Source: Nocardia vinacea NBRC 16497 (GTDB lineage Bacteria; Actinomycetota; Actinomycetes; Mycobacteriales; Mycobacteriaceae). Taken from it: a DNA stretch of 64,000 bases. Position 1 is the stretch's first letter. Each line of letters begins with the position of its first letter. The notes beneath the pieces were generated by a model that saw only the letters and a program-made list of their open reading frames with translations, ran no database searches and had not been told where the DNA came from. Made by a program: the position numbers and the translations under genes. The stretch lies in assembly GCF_000308835.1 (NCBI RefSeq), contig NZ_BAGN01000416.1:1-64000 (forward strand), given 5' to 3'. This document shows, piece after piece, positions 48,851 through 56,873 of this stretch.

Positions 48851-50785
48851 TTACCCGGCGGTCGGCGCGGCAATGCCCGCGTTCTCCGCGGCCAGCACCG
48901 CCGTCGGGATCACGACGATGGCGCGAACTCCGCCGTAGTCGGATTCGGTCAGGCGCACCGAGATGCCGTGCCGAATCCCCAACCGGGCCACCACGAACAG
49001 CCCGAGCCGCGAATCCGACGATAGTGTCGCGACGCTGAAATCCGGTGGGTCGGCGAGCACTTCGTTGGCCCGCTCCAGTTCCGAATCCGACATACCCATG
49101 CCCTGATCGCTGATCACCACGACAACGCCCGTGCCGGTCGGATTGCCGGTGACGTCCACGCGTGACTGCGGCGGCGAGAACGCGGTCGCATTGTCGACCA
49201 GTTCGGCAAGTAGATGGATGAGATCGGCCACCACCGCACCGTTGACGAATACCGATGGCAGTCCGGCGCCGGGGAACACCCGCGCGTATTGAACGGTTTC
49301 CGCGATCGCACCCCGGACGAGCTTCCCGAGTGGAACCGGACGTCGCCACTGTCGACCCGGGCGGCCGCCGCCGAGAATGATCAGATTCTCGGCATTGCGG
49401 CGCCCGCGGGTGGCGAGATGGTCGAGCTGGAACAGCGTTTCCAGCAGTGCCGGATCCTCCTGTCGCCGTTCGGCCGCGTCGAGAATCTCCAACTGTCGGT
49501 GCACGACGATCTGGCTGCGGTGGGCGATATTGCTGAATACCGCGCGCACACCCTCGCGGGTATTCGCCTCGGTGACCGCGGCCGCGACCGCCGCGCCGTG
49601 CGCCCGATTGAAAGCCTGGGCGACCTGACCTATCTCGTCGGTACCGAAATCCAACTGTGCGGCTTCGGTTTCCGGGTCGATCCGCACCCCTTCGTTCAGG
49701 CGCCGCATCGTCTCCGGCAACCGAACCTCGGCCACCGCAAGCGTTTCCGAGCGCAACCGTTTCAGTCGTCCGATCAATTGATTGGCCAGCCACAGCGACA
49801 ACAGGAACGCCAGCACGGCGGCCGCACCTAAAACGCCCGCGGCCAGCAACGAGTTGCGCGCGTGCCGGGCACCCGCATCGGCGGCGTGCTGTTGGGCCTG
49901 CTTGGCGTGCCCCACCCACAATGTCACCAACTGCTGGCTCACCTCGTCCGCGGCCGTGCGCCACTCCGCGATGCTGATCGGCAACTGCGGCGCACCTGCG
50001 GGTCGCGCCTCGACGATGGCCTTCTCCATAGCGCTGACCTGCTGCCATGCCGGAGAAGCGGTGAGATCCTTTATGCGCTGCGCGTTGGCGGCGTCGAGTA
50101 CGGTTGCCAGTCGCGCGATCTCGACGTGGTAGTAGCTCACCAGGTTGCGGTATTCGGCGAAAAGGGTCGGCGCCACATTCTGCGGGTGTACGACCGCCGT
50201 GGCCAACGCGCTGGCGCGCGACATGGATTCGACCACGTGCAGCAGACCCATATTGCGGGCGAGGTCGGCGCCGGAGGCCGCGTCCGGAGCAAACTGTCCG
50301 ATCGTTGCCGAACCCTGGTCCATGCCGTCCAATAGTCGGCTGTAGAACTCGTAGGCGTCGGCGATCGGTAGCCGTCCGGCATCGATGGCACTGCGCAGCT
50401 CCGGTAACCGAGCCTTCAACTCGTCGAAGGCCGCCACCGTATTTCCCATCGCGCTGCCGCCCACACGTTGCAACGCGACTTCGGTGACTGCCAGCGACTT
50501 CAGCGCGGAGTCGAACCGCAGGCGGGCGGCGACCAGCGCACCGGGATCGATGACCCCGCCTGCCAGCTGCGACACCGACAGCAGTCGCTCCTGTTCCACG
50601 GCCAGGACCAATTCGCGCGTGGGAGTGAGGTGAGTGTCCAGCGTGCGCGCGAAGTCCTCGGCGTGTCGCCCGTCATTGAACAGGTAGATCGACGTACCCA
50701 CACCGACGCAGATCAGCAGCAGGCTGGGTACCAGCGCAATGACAAGAATCCGTGTCCGGATCCCACGGAACCGAGCCTTCAGCAT
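48851..50785 (-). CDS. Nitrate/nitrite-sensing-domain histidine kinase-like protein
   Basis: This 644-residue membrane protein has a TM near residues 12-32, a large extracytoplasmic NIT-like helical domain (residues about 40-300), a second TM (LLAAGVLGAAAVLAFLLSLWLA), a linker and a C-terminal ATPase domain with ELVDNATAFSPP (N box) and ISDQGMGM. The dimerisation segment LFQLDHLATRGRRNAENLIIL resembles conservon CvnA-type kinases. No response regulator or conservon genes are adjacent. ATG 50785 is the start. It is divergent from an LLM oxidoreductase, with an operator-like palindrome between. Confidence 0.9.
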   Translation of the reverse strand: MLKARFRGIRTRILVIALVPSLLLICVGVGTSIYLFNDGRHAEDFARTLDTHLTPTRELVLAVEQERLLSVSQLAGGVIDPGALVAARLRFDSALKSLAVTEVALQRVGGSAMGNTVAAFDELKARLPELRSAIDAGRLPIADAYEFYSRLLDGMDQGSATIGQFAPDAASGADLARNMGLLHVVESMSRASALATAVVHPQNVAPTLFAEYRNLVSYYHVEIARLATVLDAANAQRIKDLTASPAWQQVSAMEKAIVEARPAGAPQLPISIAEWRTAADEVSQQLVTLWVGHAKQAQQHAADAGARHARNSLLAAGVLGAAAVLAFLLSLWLANQLIGRLKRLRSETLAVAEVRLPETMRRLNEGVRIDPETEAAQLDFGTDEIGQVAQAFNRAHGAAVAAAVTEANTREGVRAVFSNIAHRSQIVVHRQLEILDAAERRQEDPALLETLFQLDHLATRGRRNAENLIILGGGRPGRQWRRPVPLGKLVRGAIAETVQYARVFPGAGLPSVFVNGAVVADLIHLLAELVDNATAFSPPQSRVDVTGNPTGTGVVVVISDQGMGMSDSELERANEVLADPPDFSVATLSSDSRLGLFVVARLGIRHGISVRLTESDYGGVRAIVVIPTAVLAAENAGIAAPTAG

Positions 50786-50809
50786 CGCGATAATATAACT
50801 TACATATTC

Positions 50810-50824
50810 GAGAATGGCATTCTT
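50810..50824. promoter_or_regulatory. Partial operator-like palindrome, copy I
   Basis: GAGAAT-GGC-ATTCTT is a near-perfect 15-bp half of the repeated operator. The other two half-sites are not convincing. It lies between the kinase-like gene (start 50785) and the LLM gene (start 50858). Confidence 0.45.
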
Positions 50825-50857
50825 GTGCATGCCGACCCAAGGCACACGGAGGACCCG

Positions 50858-51772
50858 ATGCGATTTATCCTGCATTACCCCGAGACCACCGGCTACGACG
50901 GTGACATGCTCGATGTCGGCGCACTGCACGACGTGGCGATCGCGGCCGAACGATCCGGATTCGACGGACTTTCACTGAGCGAGCACCCCGTTCCGGGCGC
51001 CCGATGGCTGGCTTCCGGTGGACATCAGACGCTTGATCCGTTCGTCGCACTCGGCTATGTCGCCGGCGTGACCGAACGTCTACGGCTGATCACTTATCTC
51101 GCGGTGCTGCCCTACCGCAATCCGTTCCTGCTGGCGAAAGCGGCTGCGACGCTGGACAAACTGTCGGGCGGGCGCGCGATCATCGGTCTGGGCACGGGTT
51201 ATCAGAAGAGCGAATTCCATGCCCTCGGAGTCGATTTCGGTGAGCGCAACGCGCTGTTCGACGAGGCGCTGGACGTGCTGCCGCTGCATTGGAGCGGCGA
51301 GCCGTTCAGCTATCAGGGCCGCCATTTCAGCGCCCGCGATGTAGTGGCCCGGCCGCTGCCGGTACAGAATCCGATCCCGATCTGGATCGGCGGCAATTCG
51401 AAGCTGAGCCGCCGCCGAGTCGCCGCGCGCGCCCAGGGCTGGATCCCGATGACCGGCGGCGCGGAGCTGAGCACCTCCGCCCGCACACCCGAACTCGGCA
51501 CGCTCGACCAGCTCGCCGCGAAGATGGCCGAGGTGCGATCGGCGGCCCAGGACGCGGACCGATCCGAGCATATCGATCTGGTGTACTCCTACCCGGACGC
51601 GAGCATCGCCACCCCGGCGGTGGATGCCGACCGCCACCGCGAAGCCTTCGCGGCGTTGGCCAAGGCCGGTGTCGACTGGATCGTCGTCTCTTGTCGCACC
51701 CGCGAGCCCGGCGCGATATTCGACTTCATCGCGGAATTCGGCGCGACCTACCTGACCGCGCCCGAATCCTAG
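50858..51772 (+). CDS. LLM-class oxidoreductase, probably F420-dependent
   Basis: The 304-residue TIM-barrel protein has AAERSGFDGLSLSEHPVPGARWLASGGHQTLDPFVALGYVAGVTERLRLITYLAVLPYRNPFLLAKAAATLDKLSGGRAIIGLGTGYQKSEF and IPIWIGGNSKLSRRR, typical of actinobacterial F420-dependent LLM enzymes. CGGAGG precedes ATG 50858. Substrate unknown; probably an enone, ketone or alcohol in the pathway. It is convergent with the enoyl-CoA hydratase gene. Confidence 0.92.
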   Translation: MRFILHYPETTGYDGDMLDVGALHDVAIAAERSGFDGLSLSEHPVPGARWLASGGHQTLDPFVALGYVAGVTERLRLITYLAVLPYRNPFLLAKAAATLDKLSGGRAIIGLGTGYQKSEFHALGVDFGERNALFDEALDVLPLHWSGEPFSYQGRHFSARDVVARPLPVQNPIPIWIGGNSKLSRRRVAARAQGWIPMTGGAELSTSARTPELGTLDQLAAKMAEVRSAAQDADRSEHIDLVYSYPDASIATPAVDADRHREAFAALAKAGVDWIVVSCRTREPGAIFDFIAEFGATYLTAPES

Positions 51773-51785
51773 GCTTCGCCGCCGA

Positions 51786-52502
51786 TCATCGCGGCCGGCT
51801 GAGCACGTTATCCGCCGCCGCCCAGTGCTCATCCGAAACCCAAAGCCGCGCAAAGGCATTCACTGCCCCCGCCGGGGAAACCCCGGACAGCACCCGCTTG
51901 ATCTCACCCGCGGGCGCGTTGGCCAGTGAGCGAGCCAGTGCCAGCCAACCTTCCTCGAACGACGCGCGGGGCAGCACCCGGTCCACCAGGCCGACGCGTT
52001 CGGCCTCGGCGGCGTCGAGCACGGTCCCCGACCCCGCGAGCAGCAGCGCTCGGCTCCGACCGACCAGCGCGCCGAGCCGCTCGGCACCGCCCCAGGCCGG
52101 CATGATCGCCAGCGCGACCTGGTTGAAAGCGATCTTGATGTCGTCGGCGGCGACCCGGATGTCCGCGGCGACCGCGACTTCGGCGCCACCACCGAAGGCG
52201 TGGCCGTTCATTGCGGCGATCACCGGAGCGGGAAAGTCCGCGAGGCGATCGCAGATGCCCCGCATCCGCCAGGCCATCGCCTCGGCGGCCTCGAGCGTAC
52301 GAATCGCGCTGAGCTGCTTGAGATCTCCCCCCGAGACGAATGCCTTGTCCCCGGCGCCCCGGATGACCAGCGCCCGGGCCCCCTCGGCCGCGTCGAGCGC
52401 CTTCTCGAGCTGGTCCATCGTCTCCGGCGCGATGGCATTGCGCGCCTGCGGGCGATCGATGGTGACGACCGCAAGCCCGTCGCTCAGCTCGAGTTCCACC
52501 AT
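51786..52502 (-). CDS. Enoyl-CoA hydratase/isomerase family protein
   Basis: The 238-residue crotonase-fold protein has VVTIDRPQARNAIAPETMDQL, AFVSGGDLKQLSA and NGHAFGGGAEVAVAADIRVAADDIKIAFNQVALAIMPAWGGAERL. The second catalytic Glu position falls in AWGGAERL, typical of functional hydratases. GGAG lies upstream of ATG 52502 with good spacing. It is divergent from an acyl-CoA ligase and shares operator J. Confidence 0.92.
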   Translation of the reverse strand: MVELELSDGLAVVTIDRPQARNAIAPETMDQLEKALDAAEGARALVIRGAGDKAFVSGGDLKQLSAIRTLEAAEAMAWRMRGICDRLADFPAPVIAAMNGHAFGGGAEVAVAADIRVAADDIKIAFNQVALAIMPAWGGAERLGALVGRSRALLLAGSGTVLDAAEAERVGLVDRVLPRASFEEGWLALARSLANAPAGEIKRVLSGVSPAGAVNAFARLWVSDEHWAAADNVLSRPR

Positions 52503-52520
52503 TGTCAGTTCTCCAATCAA

Positions 52521-52557
52521 GATATTGGCATTCTACTTTCAGGAGAATAGTATATTC
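52521..52557. promoter_or_regulatory. Proposed TetR operator, copy J (divergent promoter)
   Basis: Half-sites read GATATT-GGC-ATTCTA-CTTTCAG-GAGAAT-AGT-ATATTC, a symmetric four-part copy with inner halves 5/6 and 6/6 and outer halves each 4/6. It lies between the hydratase start (52502) and the ligase start (52651). Confidence 0.62.
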
Positions 52558-52650
52558 GGAGCGGCAGCCCCCGACACTCATCCCGTAACCACCCGACCGC
52601 GCCGCGGGTGTGGCCGACTCGTGCCCGCACGCCGGGTACTTGGAGTCCAT

Positions 52651-54183
52651 ATGCGCACAATCCCCGCCGACCTGGTCAAACGGTACGAAGACGAAGGGTG
52701 GTGGACCCGCGATTCGCTCGGCGATCTGCTGGCCCGCGGTCTGGCCTCCGCACCCGAGGCTCGGTTCCGCGTGCATTCGGCGGTCCGGCCTTACACCGGA
52801 ACCTTCCGTGATGTCGAACTGGTCGCCCGCCGATTGGCCAAGAGCTTGCACAAGAGGGGTGTCGGTCCCGGTGACGTGGTGGCCTTCCAACTGCCCAATT
52901 GGATGGAGGCCGCCGCGACCTTCTGGGCCGCAACCTTTCTCGGTGCGACCGTGGTTCCGATCGTGCACATCTACGGACCACGGGAGGTCGGCTACATTCT
53001 GGGCGCGGTGCGTCCGCGCGTCTTCGTCACCACCGACCGATTCGGTTCGATCGACTACGACCCGGCCGTCTACGCGGATGTGCCGATCGTCGGCGTCGTC
53101 GGACGCACCTTCGACGATCTGCTCGATGACGAGCCGTTCACCGGGGTCGTCGAGGTCGACCCGGCCGGTCCGGCGCTGATCGCCTTCACCTCGGGCACCA
53201 CCCGCGCACCCAAGGGCGTGATCCACAGCCATCAAACTCTCGGCTGCGAGACCCGCCAGCTGGCCGAGCACTACCCGGCCGACCTCGGTCCGCAGATCAC
53301 CGCCGCGCCGGTCGGCCATTTCATCGGCATGCTCAATGCCTTCCTCATCCCGATCCGCGACGGCATCGCGGTCAACCTCGTCGACACCTGGAATCCGGCC
53401 CAGATCCTGACCCTGATGACCGACTACGGCATCACCGTCGCGGGCGGCGTGCCCTACTACCTGACCAGCCTGGTCGACCATCCCGACTTCAGCGCCGAAC
53501 ATCTGCTGCACATGAAGTACGCGGGCATGGGCGGCGCCTCGGTGCCGAGTTCGGTCACCGAGCGGCTGAACGAACTCGGTCTCATCGTCTACCGCTCCTA
53601 CGGCAGCACCGAACACCCCTCGATCACCGCCTCCGACTGCACCGCCCCGGAGGGCAAACGGCTCTATACCGACGGCGATCCGCAGCCCGGCATCGAAATC
53701 CGGCTCACCGAGGACGGCGAAATCCTCAGCCGCGGACCGGATCTGTGTCTCGGCTACACCGACGAGGCGCTCACCGCGAAGGTTTTCGACGACGAAGGCT
53801 GGTATCACACCGGCGATATCGGCGTACTCGACGAGGATGGGTTCCTCACCATTACCGACCGCACCTCCGACCTGATCATCCGCGGCGGCGAGAACATCAG
53901 CGCGCTCGAGGTAGAGGAGGTCCTGCTGACCATGTCGGCGGTCGCCGAGGCCGTTGCCGTCGCCGCGCCCGATGCTCGACTCGGCGAGCATGTGGCCGCG
54001 GTGGTGCGACTGCACCCGGGTTCGGACGCTCCGACGCTCGCGGATCTGCAAGCGCATTTCGCGGAGGCGGGCCTGACCAAGCAGAAATGGCCGGAACAGC
54101 TCGTGGTGGTCGAGGACTTTCCGCGCACCCCGAGCGGCAAGGTGCAGAAGTACCGGATCCGGCAGAGCCTGCGCGAGGCCTGA
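52651..54183 (+). CDS. Acyl-CoA synthetase / AMP-dependent ligase
   Basis: The 510-residue ligase has IAFTSGTTRAPKGVIHSH (P-loop), YRSYGSTEHPSIT, GWYHTGDIGVLDEDGFLTITDRTSDLIIRGGENIS and the catalytic Lys in RTPSGKVQKYRIR. It would activate a carboxylic acid with ATP and CoA. The open frame continues far upstream (to 51289) across the LLM gene, but homology begins at ATG 52651, with GGAG 5 nt upstream. Second CoA ligase of the island; it meets the convergent MarR gene with no gap. Confidence 0.93.
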   Translation: MRTIPADLVKRYEDEGWWTRDSLGDLLARGLASAPEARFRVHSAVRPYTGTFRDVELVARRLAKSLHKRGVGPGDVVAFQLPNWMEAAATFWAATFLGATVVPIVHIYGPREVGYILGAVRPRVFVTTDRFGSIDYDPAVYADVPIVGVVGRTFDDLLDDEPFTGVVEVDPAGPALIAFTSGTTRAPKGVIHSHQTLGCETRQLAEHYPADLGPQITAAPVGHFIGMLNAFLIPIRDGIAVNLVDTWNPAQILTLMTDYGITVAGGVPYYLTSLVDHPDFSAEHLLHMKYAGMGGASVPSSVTERLNELGLIVYRSYGSTEHPSITASDCTAPEGKRLYTDGDPQPGIEIRLTEDGEILSRGPDLCLGYTDEALTAKVFDDEGWYHTGDIGVLDEDGFLTITDRTSDLIIRGGENISALEVEEVLLTMSAVAEAVAVAAPDARLGEHVAAVVRLHPGSDAPTLADLQAHFAEAGLTKQKWPEQLVVVEDFPRTPSGKVQKYRIRQSLREA

Positions 54184-54642
54184 TCAGTGGCTGATGGTGG
54201 AATGCCGCGGCCACGGACGGCCGTGGTAGCGCTCGATATCGGTGTTGAAGCGTTCGAGATAGGCGGCGAAGGCGGCGACATCGTCGGGCGTCCAGTCGGC
54301 CATGATGGTGTCCAGATCGCGAACGCTCTGCATGCGGTCGGATTCGAGTCGGCTACTTCCCTCGGGGGTGATGCGGAACAGTCGAGCCATGCCGCCCTCG
54401 GGATCCGGGATCCGCTCGATCAGCCCCGCGCGCATCATCGCGGCGGTTTGCCGACGCAGCGTGGACGCCTCCAACGCCAGTGCGTCGCTGAGTTGACCGA
54501 TGGACATCGGCCCTTCCCCGTGCAGTCGGTTGAGCAGGGTGTACGCGCTGCGGTCCATGCGACTGGCACCACGCCGAGACGCGAGGCTGTACCGCCCGAG
54601 CAGCATGGTCTCGAATTCGATCAAATGCGTGGGCTTGTCCAT
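54184..54642 (-). CDS. MarR-family transcriptional regulator
   Basis: The 152-residue protein has a winged helix: SAYTLLNRLHGEGPMSIGQLSDALALEASTLRRQTAAMMRAGLIERIPDPEGGMARLFRITPEG. It is convergent with the ligase gene and has a 17-bp perfect palindrome (54732-54748) in its upstream region, a likely autoregulatory site. Effector and other targets are unknown. Confidence 0.92.
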   Translation of the reverse strand: MDKPTHLIEFETMLLGRYSLASRRGASRMDRSAYTLLNRLHGEGPMSIGQLSDALALEASTLRRQTAAMMRAGLIERIPDPEGGMARLFRITPEGSSRLESDRMQSVRDLDTIMADWTPDDVAAFAAYLERFNTDIERYHGRPWPRHSTISH

Positions 54643-54731
54643 CCCGACCCTTCTGCCGATGCGCGCGTCGCCAATGACGCATGTGTATCACACCGGATGT
54701 GCGCTACCGCCTCGAATGTGCATCTTACACG

Positions 54732-54748
54732 TGACGTGTATCATACAC
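54732..54748. promoter_or_regulatory. Perfect 17-bp palindrome upstream of the MarR gene
   Basis: ACGTGTATCATACACGT is a perfect dyad with one central base, and related half-sites (TGTGTATCACAC at about 54679-54690 and ACACGTGACGTGT just before it) flank it. Size and symmetry suit a MarR dimer. It is about 90 bp upstream of the MarR start. Confidence 0.65.
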
Positions 54749-54762
54749 GTCGTTTGGGACCG

Positions 54763-54790
54763 AAAGGCGCGCCTGCTCGGGCAGGCGCGC
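54763..54790 (-). terminator. Strong GC-rich hairpin after the GT39-like gene
   Basis: AGGCGCGCCTGC (54763-54774) and GCAGGCGCGCCT (54779-54790) form a perfect 12-bp stem with a 4-nt loop, 12 bp past the stop of the transferase at 54802. It probably terminates minus-strand transcription before the MarR promoter. Confidence 0.75.
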
Positions 54791-54801
54791 CTCGGGTGGG
54801 G

Positions 54802-56844
54802 TCAGGAGGTGGGCTGGCTCAAGTCGTAGACCGTCGTGCCGCCGACCGTGATGGCGGTGTAGTGCGCCTCGACCCATGCGGTGATTTCGCTTGCGCTGCT
54901 GTTGGATCCGCCGCCGGGGCCACCGCCCATGCCGCCGCCCGCGATGAAGTAGGCGATATCGCCATTGGCGACGTACTGCTGGAATTGCGCCAGCGTCGGC
55001 GAATTGTCGCTGCCGGTGAAACCACCGATCGCCATGATCGAAGCGCCGGTGGACAATTCGAGGTCGCTCGCCGATCCCGAGCCCACCGTCGCTGCGGCCC
55101 AACGGCTATCGGTATTGCGCACCAACTGCTGCAGTTCGGTGTTGGACGAATTCGAGCCGCCCGGTCCGCCGCCGCCGTCACGGTTGGCGGTCGCGTCGGT
55201 CCCGGTCTGTTCGGCGTTCGCTTGTCCGGGTGCCGCGCCGTCGAACGACGGTGCACCGGTTCCTGATTCGCCGGAACCAGCGGGGGCCGCTCCCCCGCCG
55301 CCCGGTCCGCCCATGCCCATCCCCTTACCCGCGACAGCCGGGCCGGAGGTCGGAATGGAACCGGAATGCGCGGTCGCCGCGGTTTCGATCGCGTACGCGG
55401 TGGTCCCCGCGAGGCCGAACAGCAGTCCGGCGATGGCGACGACGGCGGTGAACCTGCCGAGCTGGTGTGCGCCGACCACGACGATGGCCGCGACCACGAT
55501 CGAACCGATCAGCACGATCCAGCGCAGTGCCGGGTACCAGTCGGGTGTGCGATCGAGCAGGATGAAGTTCCAGATACCGGTCGAGGCGGACATGGCCGCG
55601 AGTGCGATACGCGCCGTGACGAATTGGCGGCCGCGCCACAATTCGACCACCGCGATACCGACCAGCGCCGCGATCGCCGGGGCGAGCGCGACGGTGTAGT
55701 ACGGGTGCATGGTGCCCTGCATGTAGCTGAATACGACACCGGTGACGAGCAGCCAACCGCCCCACAGCATCAGGCCCGCGCGAGTGCGTCCGGTCCGCGG
55801 CGTGCGCCGGGTGAACCACAGACCAGCCACCAGACCGATCAAGGCGGCGGGCAGCAGCCAGGAGATTTCGGTGCCCATCGAATCGCCGAACAATCGGGTG
55901 ATCCCGGTGCTGCCGCCGAAGCCGGTGTTGCCACCGCCGCCACCACCGCCGTTGCCTTCGCCGCCGAGCACGCGGCCGAGACCGTTGTAGCCGAGCGCGA
56001 GGTCGAGCAGGCTGTTGTCGGTCGAGCCACCGATGTACGGGCGCGAATCAGCGGGCCACAGGCTGACCAGGGCGACGAACCAGCCACCCGAAATCACCAT
56101 TGCGACAAAAGCGCCGAGCAACTTGGCGATACGACGCCAGAAACCGATCGGTGCGGCGACCAGGAACACCAGTCCGAGCGCGGGAAGAACCAGGAAGGCC
56201 TGCATCATCTTGGTGAGGAAACCGAATCCCACTGCCACACCGGCCAATGCGAGCCAGCGGCCGCTGCCGCGCTCGGTGGCGCGGACCGTGCAATACGCGG
56301 CGACGACGAGCAGCAGCACCAGCAGTGCGTCCGGGTTGTTGAACCGGAACATCAGTGCCGCGACGGGAGTCACGGCCAGAGCCACGCCCGCAAGCAATCC
56401 GGCCGCCGGGCCGCTCCACCGGCGCACCGCGGCATACACCAGACCGACCGACGCCACCCCCATCAGTGCCTGCGGCAGCAGCATGGAGAACGAACTGAAA
56501 CCGAGCAGCCTGCCGGACAAGCCCATCACCCACAGCGATGCGGGCGGTTTGTCGACGGTGATGGCGTTACCCGAATCCAGCGAACCGAACAGCAGCGCCT
56601 TCCAGCTCTGCGTGCCTGCCTGGACCGCGGCCGCGTAGAAATCGTTGGCCCAACCGGATTTACTGAGTCCCCACAGGTAGAGGACGGTGGTGGCCGCGAG
56701 CAAGGTCCACAATCCGGGGCGTGCCCACCGCGGCTGGTCGGGCGGGCCGAACAGCCAGCGCGTCGATCGTTTCCGGTGCGCGGCCGCGTGCCGCGGACCC
56801 GCCGGTTCGGCGTGCCGCACGGGCGGCGCTTCGGTCATGGTCAT
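54802..56844 (-). CDS. GT39/ArnT-like membrane glycosyltransferase with Gly-rich tail
   Basis: The 680-residue protein has about a dozen TM segments. The first extracytoplasmic loop contains GWANDFYAAAVQAGTQSWKALLFGSLDSGNAITVDKPP, like the polyprenyl-phosphate-sugar-dependent GT39/GT83 (YkcB/ArnT) transferases, followed by RFNNPDALLVLLL. The C-terminal domain (residues about 500-680) is extracytoplasmic with long Gly-rich stretches and ends in a small alpha/beta fold (MAIGGFTGSDNSPTLAQFQQYV). It should transfer a lipid-linked sugar to an envelope acceptor. A paralogue is immediately upstream. Confidence 0.92.
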   Translation of the reverse strand: MTMTEAPPVRHAEPAGPRHAAAHRKRSTRWLFGPPDQPRWARPGLWTLLAATTVLYLWGLSKSGWANDFYAAAVQAGTQSWKALLFGSLDSGNAITVDKPPASLWVMGLSGRLLGFSSFSMLLPQALMGVASVGLVYAAVRRWSGPAAGLLAGVALAVTPVAALMFRFNNPDALLVLLLVVAAYCTVRATERGSGRWLALAGVAVGFGFLTKMMQAFLVLPALGLVFLVAAPIGFWRRIAKLLGAFVAMVISGGWFVALVSLWPADSRPYIGGSTDNSLLDLALGYNGLGRVLGGEGNGGGGGGGNTGFGGSTGITRLFGDSMGTEISWLLPAALIGLVAGLWFTRRTPRTGRTRAGLMLWGGWLLVTGVVFSYMQGTMHPYYTVALAPAIAALVGIAVVELWRGRQFVTARIALAAMSASTGIWNFILLDRTPDWYPALRWIVLIGSIVVAAIVVVGAHQLGRFTAVVAIAGLLFGLAGTTAYAIETAATAHSGSIPTSGPAVAGKGMGMGGPGGGGAAPAGSGESGTGAPSFDGAAPGQANAEQTGTDATANRDGGGGPGGSNSSNTELQQLVRNTDSRWAAATVGSGSASDLELSTGASIMAIGGFTGSDNSPTLAQFQQYVANGDIAYFIAGGGMGGGPGGGSNSSASEITAWVEAHYTAITVGGTTVYDLSQPTS

Positions 56845-56873
56845 ATCAAGTCCCTCTCGTGTACTGAAGGTCG

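Noticed and set aside
51289..52650. Long in-frame extension upstream of the acyl-CoA ligase
   Set aside because: It runs through the LLM gene and the operator in another frame; ligase homology and the ribosome-binding site place the start at 52651.
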